Part shown: positions 53,853 to 62,694 of the stretch, one piece after another
Numbering within the stretch: the stretch's first letter is position 1
Layout of the letters: every line of letters begins with the position of its first letter
Source of the DNA: Pseudomonas sp. S31
GTDB taxonomy: Bacteria; Pseudomonadota; Gammaproteobacteria; Pseudomonadales; Pseudomonadaceae
DNA: 64,000 nt
Direction of reading: 5' to 3'
Assembly: GCF_016648105.1 (NCBI RefSeq)
Contig: NZ_JACVVE010000025.1
Span: 41,797 to 105,796, forward strand
Notes under the pieces: model-generated
Told to the model about the DNA's origin: nothing
What the model saw: only the letters and a program-made list of their open reading frames with translations
Database searches by the model: none
Translations under genes and position numbers: made by a program

Positions 53853-54830
53853 ATGTTCAAGACCCGATTCACCGAACTGTTCGATGTCGAGCACCCGATC
53901 ATGCAAGGTGGCATGCAGTGGGTGGGGCGCGCCGAGATGGCCGCGGCAGTGGCCAATGCCGGCGGCCTGGCCACCCTCTCGGCGCTGACCCAGCCAAGCC
54001 CGCAGGCGCTGGCCGATGAGATCGCGCGTTGCCGCGAACTCACCGACCTGCCCTTCGGCGTCAACCTGACGCTGTTGCCGACGCAGAAGCCGATCCCCTA
54101 CGCCGAGTACCGCGCGGCGATCATCGAAAGCGGCATTCGCATAGTCGAGACCGCCGGCAACAACCCCGGCGAGCACATCGCCGAGTTTCGCCAGCACGGG
54201 GTCAAGGTGATCCACAAGTGCACCAGCGTGCGCCATGCGCTCAAGGCCGAGCAACTGGGGGTAGACGCGGTGTCCATCGATGGCTTCGAGTGCGCCGGCC
54301 ACCCTGGCGAGGACGACATTCCCGGGCTGGTGCTGCTGCCCGCCGCCGCCAACCGGCTGAGCGTGCCGATCATCGCCTCGGGGGGCTTCGCCGATGGCCG
54401 CGGGCTGGTGGCGGCACTGGCGCTGGGGGCCGATGCGATAAACATGGGCACGCGTTTTCTCAGCACCCGCGAGTGCCCGATCCACCCGCAGGTCAAGGCG
54501 GCCATCCGCGCCGCCGACGAGCGCGCCACCGACGTGATCATGCGTTCGCTGCGCAACAGCGCACGGGTGGCACGCAACGCGGTGAGCCAGGAGGTGCTGG
54601 CCATCGAGGCGCGCGGCAACGCCACCTATGCCGACATCGCTGCGTTGGTCAGCGGCCTGCGCGGGCGCACCGTCTATGAACAGGGCGACACCGACCTGGG
54701 GATCTGGTCGGCGGGCATGGTCCAGGGCCTGATCGATGACGAGCCCAGCTGCGACGAACTGCTACGCGGCATCGTCGAACAGGCCCGCGACCTGGTGCGC
54801 CAGCGCCTGGAGGGCATGCTCGGCAATTGA
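53853..54830 (+). CDS. Nitronate monooxygenase-like FMN protein (2-nitropropane dioxygenase family)
   Basis: 325 residues, TIM barrel. HPIMQGGMQWVG (about 17-28) opens it; ECAGHPGEDD (near 148) holds the active-site His; IIASGGFADGRGLVAALALGADAINMGTRFL is the phosphate-binding end. An ATG at 53847 is also in frame; 53853 has GAGG at 8 nt. Family members in CoA clusters include IpdC of steroid ring degradation and FabK-like reductases, so a flavin-dependent acyl-CoA oxidoreduction is as likely as nitronate oxidation. Confidence 0.83.
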   Translation: MFKTRFTELFDVEHPIMQGGMQWVGRAEMAAAVANAGGLATLSALTQPSPQALADEIARCRELTDLPFGVNLTLLPTQKPIPYAEYRAAIIESGIRIVETAGNNPGEHIAEFRQHGVKVIHKCTSVRHALKAEQLGVDAVSIDGFECAGHPGEDDIPGLVLLPAAANRLSVPIIASGGFADGRGLVAALALGADAINMGTRFLSTRECPIHPQVKAAIRAADERATDVIMRSLRNSARVARNAVSQEVLAIEARGNATYADIAALVSGLRGRTVYEQGDTDLGIWSAGMVQGLIDDEPSCDELLRGIVEQARDLVRQRLEGMLGN

Positions 54831-54895
54831 CTGCTTGCATGCGGCGCCCTGGAGCGGCGCCGCTTTCACCCCATCTGACGAAGAGCACAACAACA

Positions 54896-56146
54896 ATGAG
54901 AATTCTTCCCGTACGGGCGCTCGTTTCGAGCTTCGCCTGCCTGCCCCTGCTTGCCCAGGCCGACTTCATCGGCGACAGCAAGGCCAGCCTGGAGCTGCGC
55001 AATTTCTACTTCAATCGCGACTACCGCCAACCCGGCGCCACCCAGTCGTATTCCGAGGAATGGGCCCAGGGCTTCCTGCTGCGCCTGGAGTCTGGCTACA
55101 CCGAGGGCACGGTCGGCTTCGGCGTGGATGCACTAGGCCTGCTCGGCCTGAAGCTCGACTCCAGCCCTGACCGCACCGGCTCCGGCCTGCTGCCCTATTC
55201 GGCGAGCGACAAACGTGCTGCCGACGACTACAGCGACGTCGGCCTGACGGCGAAGATGCGCGTATCGAAGAGTACCCTGAAGGTCGGAACATTGCTGCCG
55301 AAGATGCCCGTGGTGCAGTACAACGATACGCGCCTGCACCCGCAGACCTTCCAGGGCGGCCTGGCCGAAATCAACGAAATCGATGGCCTGGCCATGCAAG
55401 TGGGGCAGTTGCGCGAGGTCAAGCAGCGCGATTCGTCCAACCACGAAGACCTGACGATGACCCGCGGCAACAAGCGCAACATCGTCCTGGGCCGTCACAC
55501 CAGCAGCGACCGCTTCAACCTGGCCGGTGGCACCTACCGCTGGACCGACAACCTCAGTACCAGCTACCACTATGGCGGCCTGGAGGACTTCTATCGCCAG
55601 CACTACCTGAGCCTGGTGCATGTGCTGCCGATCGCCGAGGGGCAGTCGTTCAAGTCCGATATCCGCTGGGCGCGGTCCACCGACGACGGTGGCAGCAACG
55701 TCGACAACCGGGCACTCAATGCCCTGTTCACCTACCGCCTGGGCGGCAGCAGTTTCGGCGTGGGCTATCAGCGCATGTCCGGCGATACCGGTTATGCCTA
55801 CCTCAGCGGCACCGACCCGTACCTGACCAACTTCGTGCAGATCGGCGACTTCGCCAACAAGGACGAACGCTCCTGGCAGGCCCGCTACGACTATGACTTC
55901 GCCGCCCTTGGCCTGCCAGGGCTGACCTTCATGACCCGCTACCTGCAAGGTGACCACATCGACCTGCTCAACGGCCAGGGACGTGGCAAGGAATGGGAGC
56001 GCGATACCGACATCGGCTACGTGATCCAGAGCGGACCGCTGAAGAACCTGGGATTGAAGGTGCGCAACGGGGTGTTTCGCAGCGACTTCGGTAACGACAT
56101 CGATGAAACGCGGGTGATCCTCAGCTACCAGATGCCGCTGTGGTAG
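54896..56146 (+). CDS. OprD family outer membrane porin
   Basis: 416 residues. A signal peptide ends near LPLLAQA-DFIGDSKASLELRNFYFNRD, the classic OprD entry (about residues 21-35). Repeated beta-hairpins such as GTYRWTDNLSTSYHYGGLEDFYRQHYLSL and a C-terminal aromatic residue (QMPLW) mark an 18-strand barrel. OprD-type porins admit small carboxylates. It is last in the cluster and likely admits its substrate. Confidence 0.92.
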   Translation: MRILPVRALVSSFACLPLLAQADFIGDSKASLELRNFYFNRDYRQPGATQSYSEEWAQGFLLRLESGYTEGTVGFGVDALGLLGLKLDSSPDRTGSGLLPYSASDKRAADDYSDVGLTAKMRVSKSTLKVGTLLPKMPVVQYNDTRLHPQTFQGGLAEINEIDGLAMQVGQLREVKQRDSSNHEDLTMTRGNKRNIVLGRHTSSDRFNLAGGTYRWTDNLSTSYHYGGLEDFYRQHYLSLVHVLPIAEGQSFKSDIRWARSTDDGGSNVDNRALNALFTYRLGGSSFGVGYQRMSGDTGYAYLSGTDPYLTNFVQIGDFANKDERSWQARYDYDFAALGLPGLTFMTRYLQGDHIDLLNGQGRGKEWERDTDIGYVIQSGPLKNLGLKVRNGVFRSDFGNDIDETRVILSYQMPLW

Positions 56147-56166
56147 GCCGGTAACGGGTGGGCTGG

Positions 56167-56183
56167 CACGGGCTGTGCCCGTG
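56167..56183. terminator. Hairpin between the porin gene and greB
   Basis: CACGGGC pairs with GCCCGTG around TGT, 20 bp past the porin stop. There is no T-tract. A partial REP-like fragment (gataaatccgctcctacaag) follows to the end of greB. Confidence 0.45.
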
Positions 56184-56217
56184 TTCGCGGCGGTTCGGCG
56201 CCCCGATAAATCCGCTC

Positions 56218-56700
56218 CTACAAGGGCGGCGCGGCGTAGGCGATGCGGTCGATGTACCAGACTGCATCGCCCGTCGGTGTCTGCACCACCACCTCGTCGC
56301 CCTCTTCCTTCTTCAGCAACGCCCGGGCCATGGGGGAGTCGATCGAGATGTAATCATTGCGGCCGTAGATCTCGTCATAGCCAACGATGCGAAACTTCAT
56401 GCGCTCGCCGTCGTCGTTCTCGATCTCGACCCAGGCGCCGAAGAACACCTTGCCTTCCTGCTGCGGCGAATAGGCCACCACCTTCACATCTTCAAGACGC
56501 TTGCGCAGATAGCGGACCCGACGGTCGATCTCGCGCAGCAGCTTCTTGTTGTACTGGTAGTCGGCGTTCTCGCTGCGATCCCCCAGCGAAGCCGCCCAGG
56601 CGACCTTCTGGGTAATCTCAGGGCGGTACACCCGCCACAGATGGTCGAGCTCCTTCTTCAGGGCGTCATGACCTTCGGTGGTGATGATATTGGTGCTCAA
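56218..56700 (-). CDS. greB: Transcription elongation factor GreB
   Basis: 160 residues, the GreB size. The N-terminal coiled coil (GHDALKKELDHLWRVYRPEITQKVAWAASLGDRSENADYQYNKK) carries the acidic tip D-x-S-E-N-A-D-Y that assists RNA cleavage in backtracked polymerase. The C-terminal FKBP-like domain ends with KKEEGDEVVVQTPTGD. It rescues stalled RNA polymerase. Confidence 0.95.
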   Translation of the reverse strand: MSTNIITTEGHDALKKELDHLWRVYRPEITQKVAWAASLGDRSENADYQYNKKLLREIDRRVRYLRKRLEDVKVVAYSPQQEGKVFFGAWVEIENDDGERMKFRIVGYDEIYGRNDYISIDSPMARALLKKEEGDEVVVQTPTGDAVWYIDRIAYAAPPL

Positions 56701-56711
56701 CGGCGCACTCC

Positions 56712-57020
56712 TCAGCGGCGGGTGATCAGGCCCTGGCGCGCGACGCGGGTCAGCTGGCCGATGACCTCGGCCGCCTCGCTGGCCAGTGGCGACTGGATCA
56801 CGGCGAGATCGAAGCGGTCGTTGGCGTACTGTTCGAGCTGGCCGACACCGTCGATGAACTGAATCAGAAAGGCACGGGCCTGGCCCTTGCGCCGGGAAAG
56901 GCCTTCAAGGTGGCGCAGGAGCGTGGGTTGATGCTGACCGCCGAGCAGGATGCGCGGGGTACGGGAAGCCTGGTTGGCAGGCAGGGGGCTCAAGCAGACA
57001 CTGGTACGTGGACAACTCAT
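56712..57020 (-). CDS. Hypothetical protein, possible receiver-like fold
   Basis: 102 residues; family not recognised. A short N-terminal tail (MSCPRTSVCLSPLPANQASR) leads to PRILLGGQHQPTLLRHLEGL... and RFDLAVIQSPLASEAAEVIGQL, an alternation of strands and helices that resembles a receiver-like module without its acidic residues. Start ATG 57020 lies 5-7 nt after no clear ribosome site; the frame extends open to 57134. It is 11 bp before greB and could be co-transcribed. Confidence 0.55.
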   Translation of the reverse strand: MSCPRTSVCLSPLPANQASRTPRILLGGQHQPTLLRHLEGLSRRKGQARAFLIQFIDGVGQLEQYANDRFDLAVIQSPLASEAAEVIGQLTRVARQGLITRR

Positions 57021-57202
57021 GGTGGTTTCTCTGCGCCTCGCAATACCCGCTGGGCCGCGGTGGGAGGCGTCACCGAACCAGCGCTTTAGCGGTATTTCGG
57101 ACGTACCTTGGAAGGGCTGTCCCGCGCCCCGCAAGTAGCTGTTTAAATCGGCGCAGGCAGTATCCTAGAGCCTAGCGCCAGCGCCTGCAAGCCTACCTTG
57201 AT

Positions 57203-58609
57203 CTAGCGCCGCGCCACGCGCTCCAGCTGGGAACGCTGGCGGTTGAACGCCAGGTAGTACTTGTTGACGCTGTTGACGAAATTGACCACCCCCATACCCA
57301 CCTGCTCCATGGCGATGCGCTCGGTCTGGAAGAACCACTGGTTGCCGTTGAGCCCGCGCCGGCGGGCCTCGGCGCGCATGGCCTGGACTCGCTCGGGGCC
57401 AAGGTTGTACGCCGCCAGGGTGAACGCCATGCGCTCGCGCTCGTTGATCTTGGCACTGGCGAAGAACTTGCGGCGAATCAGCGCCAGGTAGCGGGCGCTG
57501 GCCTGGACATTGCCGTCCACCGTCGCGGTATTGCTCACGCCAACGCGCTGGGCCGCCGATGGGGTGATCTGCATCAGGCCGTGGGCGCCACCGGTGCCGC
57601 GCGCGGCAGGGTTGAGCGTGGATTCCTTGAAAGCCAGCGCCGCCAGGTTGAGCCAGTCGATCTGCTGCGCCTGGCCATGCTTCTGCAATACCGGGCGCAA
57701 CGACGCCAGGCGCTGGCGATCCTTGCGCGCCAAGGGGTCGTGCACCCGGTACTGGCGCCGGTAGATACGCTCGAAGGCGGCGTCCTGGTTGTCCGGTGCT
57801 CGGTAGCCCTTGAGGAAGCGGTCGACCGCGCCCAACAGCAGCGTGGCATCCTTGGGCACGTACCAGCGCATAGCCTGCGCCTTGCCCAGCTGCACGCGCT
57901 TGTCCAGGCGCAGGCGCGGCATCACCCGCGCCCAGCGCTGGGCGATCGGCCGCTCGACCACGGTCAGGTGATAGATGCCGGCCTGGACCATTTCCAGTAC
58001 ATCCTCCACCGCCAGGGTCGAATCGACCCACTCCACCTTGATCGGCGCGCGCTTGCGCAGGGCCAACTGCTGGTTGATCTGGGCGATGGCAGCGCCGGCG
58101 GCGCTGGCCGAGGTCAATGCCACGGTCCGCCCGGACAACTGTTCGGCGCGGCTGAAAGCGCGCTCGCCCTTGCGCCCGACCAGGGTCAACGTCACTTGGT
58201 CGACCACCGGCGCGCTTACGCCGACGTTGCCCACCACGCTCGGGTCGAGCAGTTCGCCCGGTGCGGCCAGGTCGCCCTCCCCCCGCTGCAAGGCGCCGAG
58301 CAGTTGCTCCTTGGCTCGCGGGATGATCTTCAGCTGGACTTGCTGGTCACCCTCCAGCCGCGCATTGAGGTAGTGCTCGAAGCTGCGCAAGCGATAGTAC
58401 TCGACCCCGACCGGCTCGCCCTTGACCTCTCCGGAGCTGTTGCGGCTCTGGTTGACCAGCACCCGCAGCACCTTGCTGCTGCGAATCTGCTCCAGGTCGC
58501 GGACCTTGCTCGCCGGTGCGTGCGGCTGCGGGCCGGGCAGCCGGGCCTGGGCGGGGCCGGCGCCGAGCAGCGCGAACATCAGCAACAGGGTGAGCACAGG
58601 TCGCAACAT
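57203..58609 (-). CDS. Membrane-bound lytic transglycosylase, MltF-like
   Basis: 468 residues. A signal peptide (1-22) precedes a periplasmic solute-binding-like domain (about 45-265: SKVLRVLVNQSRN...LTLVGRK). A C-terminal SLT domain has the catalytic Glu in LAFKESTLNPAARGTGGAHGLMQITPSAA near residue 325. It cleaves peptidoglycan glycan to 1,6-anhydroMurNAc. The fused sensor-like domain is typical of MltF. There is no lipobox Cys in the leader. Confidence 0.9.
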   Translation of the reverse strand: MLRPVLTLLLMFALLGAGPAQARLPGPQPHAPASKVRDLEQIRSSKVLRVLVNQSRNSSGEVKGEPVGVEYYRLRSFEHYLNARLEGDQQVQLKIIPRAKEQLLGALQRGEGDLAAPGELLDPSVVGNVGVSAPVVDQVTLTLVGRKGERAFSRAEQLSGRTVALTSASAAGAAIAQINQQLALRKRAPIKVEWVDSTLAVEDVLEMVQAGIYHLTVVERPIAQRWARVMPRLRLDKRVQLGKAQAMRWYVPKDATLLLGAVDRFLKGYRAPDNQDAAFERIYRRQYRVHDPLARKDRQRLASLRPVLQKHGQAQQIDWLNLAALAFKESTLNPAARGTGGAHGLMQITPSAAQRVGVSNTATVDGNVQASARYLALIRRKFFASAKINERERMAFTLAAYNLGPERVQAMRAEARRRGLNGNQWFFQTERIAMEQVGMGVVNFVNSVNKYYLAFNRQRSQLERVARR

Positions 58610-58765
58610 GGAAACGTGTCCGAGGTGATGGGCGGCGCCAGCACGGCGCTATCATAAGGTGAGAAATGAGGCTAAAAGACCACGGCAACCGCCTGAAGTT
58701 CTTGGCTTTTTCCCGAAAATCGCGTTTTTTGCTATGCTGGCCGCCCCGCGGCACGAGGTAGCACC

Positions 58766-59569
58766 ATGCAACTGATCGATATCGGCGTCAACCTGACCAA
58801 CAGCAGCTTCCACGGCCAGCAAGCCGCCATCGTCGAGCGCGCCGTCGAAGCCGGCGTGTCACGCATGGTGCTCACCGGCACCAGCCTGGAGGTCAGCGAA
58901 CAGGCGCTTGCCCTGTGCCAAGAGCTCGACGCCCCAGGCCAGCACCTGTTCGCCACGGCCGGCGTACACCCGCATGACGCCAAATCCTGGAACAGCGACA
59001 GCGAACGCCAGCTGCGCCAGTTGCTGGCCGAGCAGCGCGTGGTCGCCGTAGGCGAATGCGGGCTGGACTTCAATCGCGACTTCTCCCCTCGCCCGCTCCA
59101 GGAAAAGGCCCTGGAAGCCCAACTGGCACTGGCCGCCGAGTTGCGCCTGCCGGTGTTCCTGCACGAACGCGACGCCAGCGAGCGGCTCCTGGCAATCCTC
59201 AGGAACATGCGCGACCACCTGCCGGCCGCCGTGGTGCACTGCTTCACCGGTGAGCGTGCAGCGCTGTTCGGTTACCTCGACCTCGACCTGCACATCGGCA
59301 TCACCGGCTGGATCTGCGACGAGCGCCGTGGCACCCACTTGCATCCGCTGGTGGGCAACATCCCGCAAGGCCGCCTGATGCTGGAGAGCGACGCCCCCTA
59401 CCTGCTGCCGCGCACCCTGCGACCGAAGCCGAAGAACGGCCGCAACGAACCGGCGTTCCTGCCAGAGGTACTGCGCGAAGTGGCGCAACATCGCAACGAA
59501 AGCCTGGAACAGACTGCCGCCCACACCACGGCCGCAGCCGAGGCATTCTTCCAGCTGGGCCAAGCCTGA
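58766..59569 (+). CDS. tatD: TatD family hydrolase (TatD-type DNase)
   Basis: 267 residues. MQLIDIGVNLTNSSFHG matches E. coli TatD, as do GVHPHDAKSW (near 71), GECGLDFNRDFSP (near 96), FLHERDA, HCFTG and LESDAPYLLPR (near 208). Metal ligands Glu, His, His and Asp are in place. TatD enzymes are Mg2+-dependent 3'-5' exonucleases. GAGG precedes ATG 58766. Confidence 0.93.
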   Translation: MQLIDIGVNLTNSSFHGQQAAIVERAVEAGVSRMVLTGTSLEVSEQALALCQELDAPGQHLFATAGVHPHDAKSWNSDSERQLRQLLAEQRVVAVGECGLDFNRDFSPRPLQEKALEAQLALAAELRLPVFLHERDASERLLAILRNMRDHLPAAVVHCFTGERAALFGYLDLDLHIGITGWICDERRGTHLHPLVGNIPQGRLMLESDAPYLLPRTLRPKPKNGRNEPAFLPEVLREVAQHRNESLEQTAAHTTAAAEAFFQLGQA

Positions 59570-59590
59570 CCCAGCCAGGCGAACGGTTCA

Positions 59591-59604
59591 TTGATACACA
59601 TCAA
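59591..59604. promoter_or_regulatory. Perfect Anr/FNR box upstream of the chemoreceptor gene
   Basis: TTGAT-ACAC-ATCAA matches the Anr/FNR consensus TTGATN4ATCAA exactly and is centred at 59597.5. A CACAAT (59626-59631) makes a credible -10, so the box would lie at about -41.5 of a start near 59639, the class II activation position. It predicts induction at low oxygen. Confidence 0.8.
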
Positions 59605-59681
59605 GGTCTTCCTGACGCGCGCAGGCACAATGATGGCACCTTGCCAATCATGTTTCCGCTCAACTCAGAGAAGACCTACCC

Positions 59682-61160
59682 ATGGGTGCCTGGCTTAGCA
59701 ATATTTCCCTGAAATACAAATTCTGGGCCGTCAACGCGGTGGCCTTCGTCACGACCCTGCTGCTGGTGCTCTATGCCGTGCACCTGGAACAACGTGCGCG
59801 GATCGATGCCGCACGTTCCCAGGCCCAGGTTCAGGGGCAGTTACTGGCGGCCTGGCCGGCCGCTGAGCCGCTGCCGAGCCAGGGCAACGTGATCACCTGG
59901 CAACCCGGGCAGGCCCCGACCCTGGCCGGCGAACCGCTGGAAGCCCTGCGCAGCGCCCAGGGCTGGGTCGAGCTACCGGCTGCCTGGGCACTGGGCGACA
60001 ACCCGCTGTACGGCGCCCTGGTACTGCACCACGGCCAGCAACAGGTCGCGGTACTCGCACAAGCGCCAAGCCTGCGCCAGGTGTTCTTCGAGCGCTTCAG
60101 CAACTATGCCGTATGTGTTCTGGTGCTGATGCTGGCCATGCTAGGCGCCTCGCAGTTGCTCATCCGTTTCCTCCTGAGCCAGCTCGACACCCTCAAGGAC
60201 GTCATGCTGCACGTCGAGAAAACCGGCGACTTGACGGCCCGCGTGCCCCTGGCCTGTGGCGACGAGGTGGGCCAGATGGCCGGCGCGTTCAACGCCATGC
60301 AGACCACCTACCATCGGGTGGTCGGCACCGCCGCCCGCACCGCCGCGCAACTCGACGCCGGCGCGGCGCGCCTGGCCGCAAGCATGAGCGAGGTGCGCCA
60401 CGGCATGCTCGGCCAGCAGAGCGAAACCGACCAGGCGGCCACGGCGATCAACCAGATGTCCGCCACCGTGCACCACATCGCCCAGCATGCCGGGGCCACC
60501 CGCGACCTGTCCCAGGCCGCCGATACCCTGGCCGGCGATGGCCAGCAGGTGGTGAGCCGCGTGCAGACCTCGATCGCCGGGCTGTCCACCGGTGTGCAGC
60601 AGACCGCGCAAATGATCAACCAGCTGGCCGAGGACAGCCAGAAGATCAACGGCGTGGTCGGGGTGATCCACAGCATCGCCGAACAAACCAACCTGCTCGC
60701 CCTGAATGCCGCCATCGAGGCCGCCCGCGCCGGCGACCTGGGCCGCGGCTTCGCCGTGGTCGCCGACGAGGTACGCAGCCTGGCCAAGCGCGTGCAGACC
60801 TCCACCGACGAAATTACCCACATGGTCGCCGACTTGCAGGCCGGCACCCGCGACGCCGTGGAGTTCATGCAGGAAAGCTCGTACAAGGCCGACGATTGCG
60901 TGCGCGAGGCACGTGAGGCGGGCGAGGCCCTGGCGCAGATCACTGGCGCGGTGGCGCAGATGCGCGAGAGCAACACGCAGATCGCCGTGGCCGCCCAACA
61001 ACAGAGCCAGGTCGCCGAGGAAATGAACCGCGCCGTGGTGAGCATCCGCGACGTCACCGAGCAGACCGTGCAGCAGACCGTCGGCTCGGCGACCACCAGC
61101 ACTGAACTGGCGACCCTGGCCGGCGAGCTGACCAAGGCGATTGGCCAGCTCAAGCTATAG
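59682..61160 (+). CDS. Methyl-accepting chemotaxis protein
   Basis: 492 residues. Helix 1 (about 13-30), a small periplasmic region (about 35-140), helix 2 (about 143-163), HAMP (about 164-215) and a cytoplasmic signalling coil with tip EQTNLLALNAAIEAARAGDLGRGFAVVADEVRSLAKR near 340. The periplasmic part, about 105 residues, is shorter than a double sensor domain and its ligand is unknown. A perfect Anr box precedes the gene, suggesting an oxygen-linked taxis role. Confidence 0.93.
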   Translation: MGAWLSNISLKYKFWAVNAVAFVTTLLLVLYAVHLEQRARIDAARSQAQVQGQLLAAWPAAEPLPSQGNVITWQPGQAPTLAGEPLEALRSAQGWVELPAAWALGDNPLYGALVLHHGQQQVAVLAQAPSLRQVFFERFSNYAVCVLVLMLAMLGASQLLIRFLLSQLDTLKDVMLHVEKTGDLTARVPLACGDEVGQMAGAFNAMQTTYHRVVGTAARTAAQLDAGAARLAASMSEVRHGMLGQQSETDQAATAINQMSATVHHIAQHAGATRDLSQAADTLAGDGQQVVSRVQTSIAGLSTGVQQTAQMINQLAEDSQKINGVVGVIHSIAEQTNLLALNAAIEAARAGDLGRGFAVVADEVRSLAKRVQTSTDEITHMVADLQAGTRDAVEFMQESSYKADDCVREAREAGEALAQITGAVAQMRESNTQIAVAAQQQSQVAEEMNRAVVSIRDVTEQTVQQTVGSATTSTELATLAGELTKAIGQLKL

Positions 61161-61235
61161 TCGCCATAGCTTGCCTCGATTGGCCCCTGCCGGGGCGGCG
61201 CACTAAGCTTTGGGCATGACTTGGAGGAATTGCCC

Positions 61236-61604
61236 ATGAGCAAACGATTGCCCAATCTGCACGCCTGGCAGTGGCGCGGCTACCACCACAACCATCGTCA
61301 CCCGACCAACCTGGTGCTGCACCTGATCGCGGTGCCGCTGTTCATCCTCGGCGCGCTGCTGGTACTGTCGGGACTGTTCGGCCTGGACCTGGGCCAGGTG
61401 GCGGTCGGCATCATCGCCCTGCTTGCAGGCCTGGCCCTGCAGCGCCAGGGCCACCGCCTGGAGGCCACTCAGCCCGAGCCCTTCGCCAACCGCAAGGACG
61501 CTGTGCAACGCCTGCTGACCGAGCAGTTCGTCACCTTCCCGCGCTTCGTGCTCAGTGGCGCCTGGTTGCGGGCCTGGCGTGAACGGCACAAACACCGGGA
61601 CTGA
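61236..61604 (+). CDS. Mpo1-like/DUF962 membrane protein
   Basis: 122 residues. WRGYHHNHRHPTNLVLHLIAVPLFILG (from about residue 13) carries the His-rich DUF962 motif, with two hydrophobic helices at about 28-52 and 55-72. Yeast Mpo1 is an Fe2+-dependent dioxygenase for 2-hydroxy fatty acids; such a role is only inferred here. ATG 61236 follows GGAGG. It ends 17 bp from the convergent CHAD gene. Confidence 0.78.
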   Translation: MSKRLPNLHAWQWRGYHHNHRHPTNLVLHLIAVPLFILGALLVLSGLFGLDLGQVAVGIIALLAGLALQRQGHRLEATQPEPFANRKDAVQRLLTEQFVTFPRFVLSGAWLRAWRERHKHRD

Positions 61605-61621
61605 GCCGGTGCCGCGACCAC

Positions 61622-62401
61622 CTAGCGGTGCGCCTTGCTCCGCCCCAACGCTTTGAGCAAGGCATCCAGGGTTGCATCGGAGGTGCGCTCGGCCTCGTGC
61701 AGCTCCTGCTCCCAGTCGACCTTGCAGGGTGCAAGATCGGCGTGATCGCGCGCCTGCAGCAGCCATTGCAGGCGGTCGTGCCAGTCCCCCAGGTCGCCCT
61801 GGGCGCGCTTCAACAACTTCTGCAGTTTCTTGCCCGCGTGATCCAGCTGCGGATAGGCCTCGTCGCCATAGCGCGCCCGCTTGATCAGCAGGCGCAGGCG
61901 GTGACGGTCGTGCGCGGGGTCGCGCAGGGCGTCGTGGAGCTTGTGCCACTGCTTGACCAGGCGCTTGTCGACGCGTTTGTCGAGGTTCTGCATCAGCCCC
62001 TCCCGGTCCGCCGCGCGCAAGAACAACGGAAACGCATCGACAATCGCCAGCACCCGCGTCAGCTGGGCGCTGCGTGCGACGCTGGCAAAATTTGCCGCAC
62101 GCCCGGCCAGGCGGCGCTGCCCGGGCTCGTCAAACCCTCGACGAATCAGCTCGGCGGCCAGCACCTCGCGATCGCGCAACGGGGTGGTCAGGCTGCCCAG
62201 CGACTCGCACGCCCCTTCCAGCTGTTCCACCCCCGGCATGCCACGCAAGGGTCGCAGCAGGCTGCGCAGGCGCCGTACGCTGGTGCGCAGGTCATGCAGC
62301 GCCTCGCTGTCGGTATCGGCGGCAAGGCGCTCGCGGCAGGCCAGCAGCCGTACCTGCAAGGCCACTACCTGGGCTACCACATGATCGAGCATGGCGGCCA
62401 T
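61622..62401 (-). CDS. CHAD domain-containing protein
   Basis: 259 residues, an all-helical CHAD domain with conserved His: DSEALHDLRTSVRRLRSLLRPL (near 32) and KQWHKLHDALRD...HRLRLLIKRARYGDEAY (near 165). CHAD domains bind polyphosphate. No triphosphate-tunnel (CYTH) partner is adjacent. AAGGAG precedes ATG 62401. The lipoprotein gene upstream is 14 bp away and probably co-transcribed. Confidence 0.88.
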   Translation of the reverse strand: MAAMLDHVVAQVVALQVRLLACRERLAADTDSEALHDLRTSVRRLRSLLRPLRGMPGVEQLEGACESLGSLTTPLRDREVLAAELIRRGFDEPGQRRLAGRAANFASVARSAQLTRVLAIVDAFPLFLRAADREGLMQNLDKRVDKRLVKQWHKLHDALRDPAHDRHRLRLLIKRARYGDEAYPQLDHAGKKLQKLLKRAQGDLGDWHDRLQWLLQARDHADLAPCKVDWEQELHEAERTSDATLDALLKALGRSKAHR

Positions 62402-62415
62402 GCAAGGCTCCTTGG

Positions 62416-62694
62416 TCAGCGACCGGCACGTGACTCACGAATATAGAACCGGGCCTTTTCGGCCTTGTGGGTGCAGCCCTCGAAGCCTTCGAACTGTTGC
62501 TGGGTCTTGGCGCCGGTCAGCAGCGACAATGCCTTGGAATAACTGACGGTACCGGCGAAGCCTTCGGCCTTGGCCAGGTCGAGCTCCTTCCAGGCGGCAT
62601 CCAGCTGGGTCGCGCAGCTGTCACGGTAAGCCGTCTTGCCGGCGCATCCGGCCAGCGCCAGGGCAATCAGAGGAAGGCAGATCCAGGCTTTCAT
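62416..62694 (-). CDS. Small lipoprotein of unknown function
   Basis: 92 residues. Signal peptide MKAWICLPLIALALAGCAGK has lipobox LAGC, with lipidated Cys17. The mature part is helical with a late Cys (CTHKAEKARFYIRESRAG). No family recognised. It lies upstream of the CHAD gene on the same strand. Confidence 0.75.
   Translation of the reverse strand: MKAWICLPLIALALAGCAGKTAYRDSCATQLDAAWKELDLAKAEGFAGTVSYSKALSLLTGAKTQQQFEGFEGCTHKAEKARFYIRESRAGR

Noticed and set aside
56712..57134. Longer start at 57134 for the small gene upstream of greB.
   Set aside because: The added 38 residues (MRGAGQPFQG...) are low in structure and have no ribosome site; the ATG at 57020 is used.
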